From the NCBI GenBank assembly GCA_047600805.1, contig JASGKG010000001.1:2046001-2110000 (forward strand): 64,000 nt of DNA. Direction: 5' to 3'. The position numbers and the translations under genes are program-made. The notes beneath the pieces were generated by a model. The model ran no database searches. It saw only the letters and a list, made by a program, of their open reading frames with translations, and had not been told where the DNA came from. Position 1 is the stretch's first letter, and every line of letters starts with the position of its first letter. Source of the DNA: JADKHC01 sp047600805. Its GTDB lineage: Bacteria > Verrucomicrobiota > Verrucomicrobiia > Opitutales > Opitutaceae. Positions 59,815 through 64,000 of the stretch are shown one piece after another.

Positions 59815-62814
59815 ATGAAAGCGTTCCCCCTCGGCTTCCTACTCGCCCTTTGCGCTATCAGCACCTTTGCCCAACCCGTCGACGTGTTGCCCGTGCGCGT
59901 TGGCGAAGGCGCTCAATCGCTGAACGGTTCTTGGCGGTTTAAATATGTTGCGTCATCGGATATCGGCAGCGACGAGGCTTTCATTCAGCCGTCATTCGAC
60001 GACACGATGTGGTCTACCATCGCCGTGCCGAGCCACTGGGAACTCGCGGGTTTCGCAGAGCCGCAATACGCCGACGATCTTAAAGAAGGCACGGGCTTGT
60101 ATCGTCGCACGTTTCGCACGCCAAAAGGCTGGCAGGGCCAACGGGTGTTTCTTCGCTTCGAGGGCGTACAGTACGGACTGACCGCGTGGGTCAATGGCAA
60201 GCCAGTCGGCGAATGGGCCAGCAGCTACAATCCGGTGACCTTCGACATTACCGATGCGTTAGCGCCAAGTGGTTCGGAAAACGTGCTGGCCGTGCGCGTG
60301 ACAACGCGAAGCAAAGGATGGAATTTTGACACGATGGATTGTTGGGCGCTCTCGGGGATTTACCGCGACGTCAGCGTTTTCGCGCTGCCCACTGCTCATC
60401 TTGCTGACTACACGTCGCGCGCGACACTGAAGCCAAATGGTTCGGCTGTGCTGCATCTCGATTTTGCGGCGACCGCCCCGGCCAAGGTCATCGCTCGTCT
60501 TTACGATCCTAGAGGAACGCTGGTGAGGCAGGCTGACGTTACGCTTTCCCCGGAAGGGCGTGGCTCCGTCGATATTGACGTGAGTAAACCGCAACTGTGG
60601 ACCGCCGAATCGCCGTCGCTGTATGGCCTCGTGATCGACCTCAGCGCCGACAGCAAAATCGTGCAGCGTTTCTCCGATCGAGTCGGGCTGCGTCAGGTCA
60701 CGATTGAGGAAGGCATCCTAAAATTGAACGGCACGCCGATCAAACTTCGCGGCGTGGATCATCACGACATTTGGCCCGAAGGACGCGTCGCGACGGAGCA
60801 AGGCATGCAGCGCGATCTCCAACTCATCCGTAGGGCCAATATCAATTTCATCCGGACCTCGCACTACCCTCCTCATCCGCGTTTTCTCGAGCTATGCGAC
60901 GAAATGGGTTTTTACGTCGACGATGAAGTCCCATTCATTCACGGCCGGAAAAATCTGACCGATCCAGATTATCAAGACGTCCTCTACACCCGCGCTCGCG
61001 CCACGGTGATGCGCGACAAGAACCGACCCAGCGTGATTTTTTGGAGCGTCGGCAACGAGAATCCCATCGTCGAACTCAATCTCAACACCGGCAAATATGT
61101 AAAGCAGCTCGACCCGACCCGCCCGGTGACCCTCCCAACCATCGGCAGCTACTTTCGCGAGAACTATCAAAAGTTCCCCGAGTTTGTTGACCTCTACGCG
61201 TCGCATTACCCACCAAAGAAAGTCGCCGCCGAATTCGCCGAGAAGCTGACACGACCCGTCGTCTTCACCGAGTACGCACATCAACGTGGCGTGGCGCGCG
61301 GCGGCACGGCCGTGCAGGAACTTTGGGAAATGTTTTATCGCAGTCCGCGCATCGCCGGCGGCGCGATCTGGATGTTTCAGGATCAAGGGATTCTCCGCAC
61401 CACCGAAGACCGCCAAAGCGTGAAAGACGGAGACCTGATGGTTTGGCTCGACGAACACCGTTACTACGACACCCACGGATTCTTCGCGATGGACGGCCTC
61501 GTTTACTCCGACCGGACACCGCAAGTCGATTACTGGCAGGTGCGCAAGGTTTACTCGCCCGTGCAGATTCAAGAGCGCGAACTCCCCGTGAAACCCGGCG
61601 AGCAGGCAGTTTCGCTCCACGTCGAGAACCGCTACGACTTCAAAGCTCTAGCCGGTTACAAACTTCATTGGGTCCTTCAACGCAACGGCGTGCCGTTGCA
61701 AGACGGCAGCGTCGAACTGCATGCCAAGCCACATGAAACCGAACCTTTTTCGATCGACCTGAAACTCCCTGCTGAGCTATCGTCGGACGTGTTTAAGCTG
61801 GGACTACGTTGCGAAGACGAAAAACGCACTGCGTTGTACGAACGTTCGCTCCGCCTCGACACGGGAGCGCTGGCCGGCGCCCGCTGGTCAGCCATCGCCG
61901 CGGCATTGCCGAAGAAAAATGCCACGCTCGAAATGACCGACGCGACCGCGATTGTTCATTGCGCAAATTATCGACTCAAGCTCGACCGGCAGAGCGGCAA
62001 ATTGTCGCTGCTCGACTCCGACGGTCGCGAAATCGTAGCAGAGTTCGGCCCGCATGTGGGCCACAACCCCACCATCAACGACATCGGCAAAGGTCGTGAA
62101 CGCGAGCCGATGATCTGGCGCGGGAGTTTATTAAGCGATGCGAAGGAAGTAACGACCGATGCGCGCACCACGGCCGACGGCGTTGAAATCACCGTGCGCG
62201 GCACCTACGCGCGCCCCGGTGTGCCCGAGCAATCAGTGAGGGGCGCCTACAAGCTATTCGTTTCAGCGGGCGGAGCGATCAAGGTCAGTTATCGTTATAC
62301 GCCGAACCAAGCGACTGGTGAAATGTTGGAGGCTGGCTTTGCGCTCTCATTGCCCAAAACGTACTCGGAGTTTCGCTGGCTCGGCGAAGGACCTTATGCC
62401 GGATACCCCGGAAAAGATCGTCTCAACGAATACGGCACTTTCCACCTGCACCGGGACGATCTCTATTTCCCGGGCAACCGTCGCAGCGTGGAATTCGCTT
62501 CGATCGCGAATCCCGACGGCGTCGGCGTTCTGCTGAGCGGCGATCGCCTCACTGTAGACGTCGAAAACAAAGGCGAGACGACGGTGTTTTCGCACGTGGC
62601 CCTTGTTCCCGGAGAGAAAAACACCAGCGACGGCAAAGGCGACAACGTCGAGATCTCTTCGCGACTCAACGCCGCAGCAATCAAAGAAATCGCCGGCGAA
62701 TTCACCCTGCTTCCACTCGACGCGATCTGGCCTAGGCCATTAATGGCTTGGCTTGGACAACCTTCTGATCGCGTGAAGGTGAACAAGCCCTTCCTCAGCA
62801 GTTACGATCGGTAA
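59815..62814 (+). CDS. Secreted GH2 beta-galactosidase (LacZ type)
   Basis: The 999-aa protein has a signal peptide (KAFPLGFLLALCAISTFAQP). LacZ-like domains follow in order: jelly-roll (SFDDTMWSTIAVPSHWEL), immunoglobulin-like, TIM barrel (NFIRTSHYPPHPRFLELCDE) and C-terminal supersandwich (about 740-985). The acid/base is Glu415 in WSVGNEN and the nucleophile is Glu486 in FTEYAHQ. Export to the periplasm suggests side-chain removal from plant polysaccharides such as rhamnogalacturonan, in keeping with the PL4 gene that follows. Confidence 0.93.
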   Translation: MKAFPLGFLLALCAISTFAQPVDVLPVRVGEGAQSLNGSWRFKYVASSDIGSDEAFIQPSFDDTMWSTIAVPSHWELAGFAEPQYADDLKEGTGLYRRTFRTPKGWQGQRVFLRFEGVQYGLTAWVNGKPVGEWASSYNPVTFDITDALAPSGSENVLAVRVTTRSKGWNFDTMDCWALSGIYRDVSVFALPTAHLADYTSRATLKPNGSAVLHLDFAATAPAKVIARLYDPRGTLVRQADVTLSPEGRGSVDIDVSKPQLWTAESPSLYGLVIDLSADSKIVQRFSDRVGLRQVTIEEGILKLNGTPIKLRGVDHHDIWPEGRVATEQGMQRDLQLIRRANINFIRTSHYPPHPRFLELCDEMGFYVDDEVPFIHGRKNLTDPDYQDVLYTRARATVMRDKNRPSVIFWSVGNENPIVELNLNTGKYVKQLDPTRPVTLPTIGSYFRENYQKFPEFVDLYASHYPPKKVAAEFAEKLTRPVVFTEYAHQRGVARGGTAVQELWEMFYRSPRIAGGAIWMFQDQGILRTTEDRQSVKDGDLMVWLDEHRYYDTHGFFAMDGLVYSDRTPQVDYWQVRKVYSPVQIQERELPVKPGEQAVSLHVENRYDFKALAGYKLHWVLQRNGVPLQDGSVELHAKPHETEPFSIDLKLPAELSSDVFKLGLRCEDEKRTALYERSLRLDTGALAGARWSAIAAALPKKNATLEMTDATAIVHCANYRLKLDRQSGKLSLLDSDGREIVAEFGPHVGHNPTINDIGKGREREPMIWRGSLLSDAKEVTTDARTTADGVEITVRGTYARPGVPEQSVRGAYKLFVSAGGAIKVSYRYTPNQATGEMLEAGFALSLPKTYSEFRWLGEGPYAGYPGKDRLNEYGTFHLHRDDLYFPGNRRSVEFASIANPDGVGVLLSGDRLTVDVENKGETTVFSHVALVPGEKNTSDGKGDNVEISSRLNAAAIKEIAGEFTLLPLDAIWPRPLMAWLGQPSDRVKVNKPFLSSYDR

Positions 62815-63203
62815 AGCGTTCACTCGTTTTCCGTGCTGAACGACGGGCGAGTTTTTCAAGTCGCCTGTCTCCGTTTGTAGGCAAGATCGCCGTCGACGCG
62901 GAGAGCGCGGCACCTCCAGAAGTCACCTTCGCTGAAGGTCCAACAACGTCGTTTTCGAGTTCTTACTGTGTGACCCTTCTGCGATTTGTCTGACGGATTT
63001 CCTGTGCGATATTCGCGGGCAAAAGTCGCACGGGTAGACGCATCACGCGCCCGTGCCGCTGGAGCGACTTTCTACCTCACCCCGTGACTACCCCTCTTCC
63101 GTCTTGCTGTCGCGCAGGCTGCGCTTTCGCGCATGCGAACCACGGTGGCACCGCGCGCACTGCCGAACTGCGCGAATCGTACAGTTTTAGAAGCGTTTTC
63201 CCC
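62815..63203. other. Intergenic region of 389 bp between the GH2 and PL4 genes
   Basis: No open reading frame or RNA gene is evident. It holds the probable terminator at 62822-62857 and a larger imperfect hairpin. In that hairpin AAAGTCGC (63022-63029) pairs with GCGACTTT (63064-63071), and ACGGG (63030-63034) with CCCGT (63050-63054), leaving a 9-nt bulge. A promoter for the PL4 gene should be here, but I cannot place one. Confidence 0.6.
62822..62857 (+). terminator. Probable terminator after the GH2 gene
   Basis: ACTCG (62822-62826) pairs with CGAGT (62848-62852), and CCGT (62831-62834) with ACGG (62843-62846), with an internal loop. TTTTT follows. It lies just beyond the stop codon. Confidence 0.5.
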
Positions 63204-64000
63204 ATGCATCACACCACCACCTGCCCAACCATCAAGAGCGCCGTGAGAGTCTGCAGCGCCTTCGCGCTGTTCGCTCTGGCCGCGTTCCTTCCCGCCAAAG
63301 CGCTCGGGGCTTTCGGGTTAACCGACAATAGCACCACTTACGGCGTCGACACCGGCGCCGGACTGGTTTTCCAAGTCAACAAAGCGAGCGGCGACATCAC
63401 GTCGATCGTCTACAACGGCGTGGAGTATCGCTCGACGACCGGACGATTTTCCCAAATCGCCTCCGGCTTAGGATCGTCCGGCACCACGGTCACCGCTGAC
63501 ACCGACAGCGCGAGCTTTGTCAAAATAACGATCCAGACGAGCCCGACAAACGGCGTAGTCTCAGGCTTGACGCAGTACCTCGCCGTGCGCAACGGCGAGA
63601 ATACGATCTACATGGCAACATATACCACGGCGGAGCCCGGCGTCGGCGAACTTCGTTGGATCACGCGACTCAATTACGCGCTCATTCCAAACGGCCCCGC
63701 GCCGTCGGATCTCAATGGTAACACCGGCGCTATTGAGAGCTCCGACGTCTTCGGAATGGCGGACGGCACCACGCGCTCAAAATACTTCGGCGACAACGTT
63801 ACCCACGGAAAAGATCGCGCGATGGATCTCACCTATATGGGCGCAACCGGGCCGGGGATCGGTTGCTGGATGGTTTACGGAAACCGTGAGAGCAGTTCGG
63901 GCGGCCCGTTCTTCCGCGATATCCAGAACCAAGCCGGAACCGACCAGGAAATCTATAACTACATGAATTCCGGGCACAATCAGACCGAACCCACTCGTGT
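63204..64000 (+). CDS. Rhamnogalacturonan endolyase, PL4 family (partial, 3' end outside window)
   Basis: The ATG at 63204 begins a signal peptide (RVCSAFALFALAAFLPAKAL). The 265 visible residues are open to the window edge: AFGLTDNSTTYGVDTGAGLV, NKASGDITSIVYNGVEY, PGVGELRWITRLNYALIPNG, SSDVFGMADGTTRSKYFGD and MVYGNRESSSGGPFFRDIQN. These match the N-terminal beta-sandwich of PL4 rhamnogalacturonan lyases (RhgB type). It cleaves the rhamnogalacturonan-I backbone of pectin by beta-elimination outside the cytoplasm. Catalytic residues and C-terminal domains cannot be fully checked in this fragment. Confidence 0.9.
   Translation, partial: MHHTTTCPTIKSAVRVCSAFALFALAAFLPAKALGAFGLTDNSTTYGVDTGAGLVFQVNKASGDITSIVYNGVEYRSTTGRFSQIASGLGSSGTTVTADTDSASFVKITIQTSPTNGVVSGLTQYLAVRNGENTIYMATYTTAEPGVGELRWITRLNYALIPNGPAPSDLNGNTGAIESSDVFGMADGTTRSKYFGDNVTHGKDRAMDLTYMGATGPGIGCWMVYGNRESSSGGPFFRDIQNQAGTDQEIYNYMNSGHNQTEPTR

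Overview
The window comes from a Gram-negative, GC-rich bacterium of the Verrucomicrobiota, most likely of the Opitutaceae/Opitutales. This is inferred from gene content; no rRNA is present. The signs are a short basic protein of a family I associate with the PVC group (45879-46034), a DUF1800/DUF1501 pair, a system II cytochrome c locus with a long CcsA, several exported polysaccharide-degrading enzymes, and heptosyltransferase and lipid A acyltransferase genes that imply an outer membrane with LPS. No transposase, integrase, phage gene or CRISPR array is visible.

Layout. 1-1657: clpP (cut by the window edge) and tig, both leftward. 1823-8870: a secreted GH3 glycosidase, tsaB-alr, and the DUF1800/DUF1501 pair. 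8900-12762: a leftward pair of large exported proteins (a GH-A-like barrel protein and an SGNH hydrolase), each ending in an FnIII domain, a polyserine linker and a Gly-rich/hydrophobic/basic tail. 12860-23688: dtd, then a long acyl-CoA dehydrogenase, an ETF:quinone oxidoreductase and etfBA. A 1369-aa hybrid histidine kinase lies on the other strand between the oxidoreductase and etfBA. 23854-28332: a bestrophin-like channel, an SGNH/CE2-like esterase, a beta-barrel porin and an SDR. 28448-32818: exbBD, leuCD and a divergent LysR regulator.

32926-37597 is a cytochrome c maturation locus (lipoprotein, resB, ccsA). It is interrupted by a small GxxExxY gene tightly framed by 31-bp inverted repeats. 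37683-42813: LPS genes, including a fused acyltransferase-heptosyltransferase, and two oligopeptide ABC ATPases. 42900-46924: housekeeping genes (trmL, a receiver protein, thrH, smpB, rpoZ, cutA, the small basic protein, dedA) and tRNA-Leu(CAG). 47028-58750: a surface glycan cluster with dTDP-rhamnose genes, three glycosyltransferases, an amino-sugar aminotransferase, an epimerase, a large membrane protein and an alpha-oxoamine synthase. 58883-64000: a DUF1349-like protein, a secreted GH2 beta-galactosidase and the start of a PL4 rhamnogalacturonan lyase, suggesting growth on pectin or other plant polysaccharides.

The most unusual signal is a set of short elements made of three near-identical 8-, 9- or 10-bp units, lying in gaps between co-directional genes and usually next to a start codon (ETF-QO, leuD, dppF, and both ends of the GxxExxY gene). 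The GxxExxY copy forms a near-perfect inverted pair around the gene and looks like a complete mobile or domesticated cassette. Other points of interest are a plant-type bifunctional rhamnose epimerase/reductase in place of RmlC plus RmlD, the candidate C-terminal sorting tails, and a divergent ETF module.
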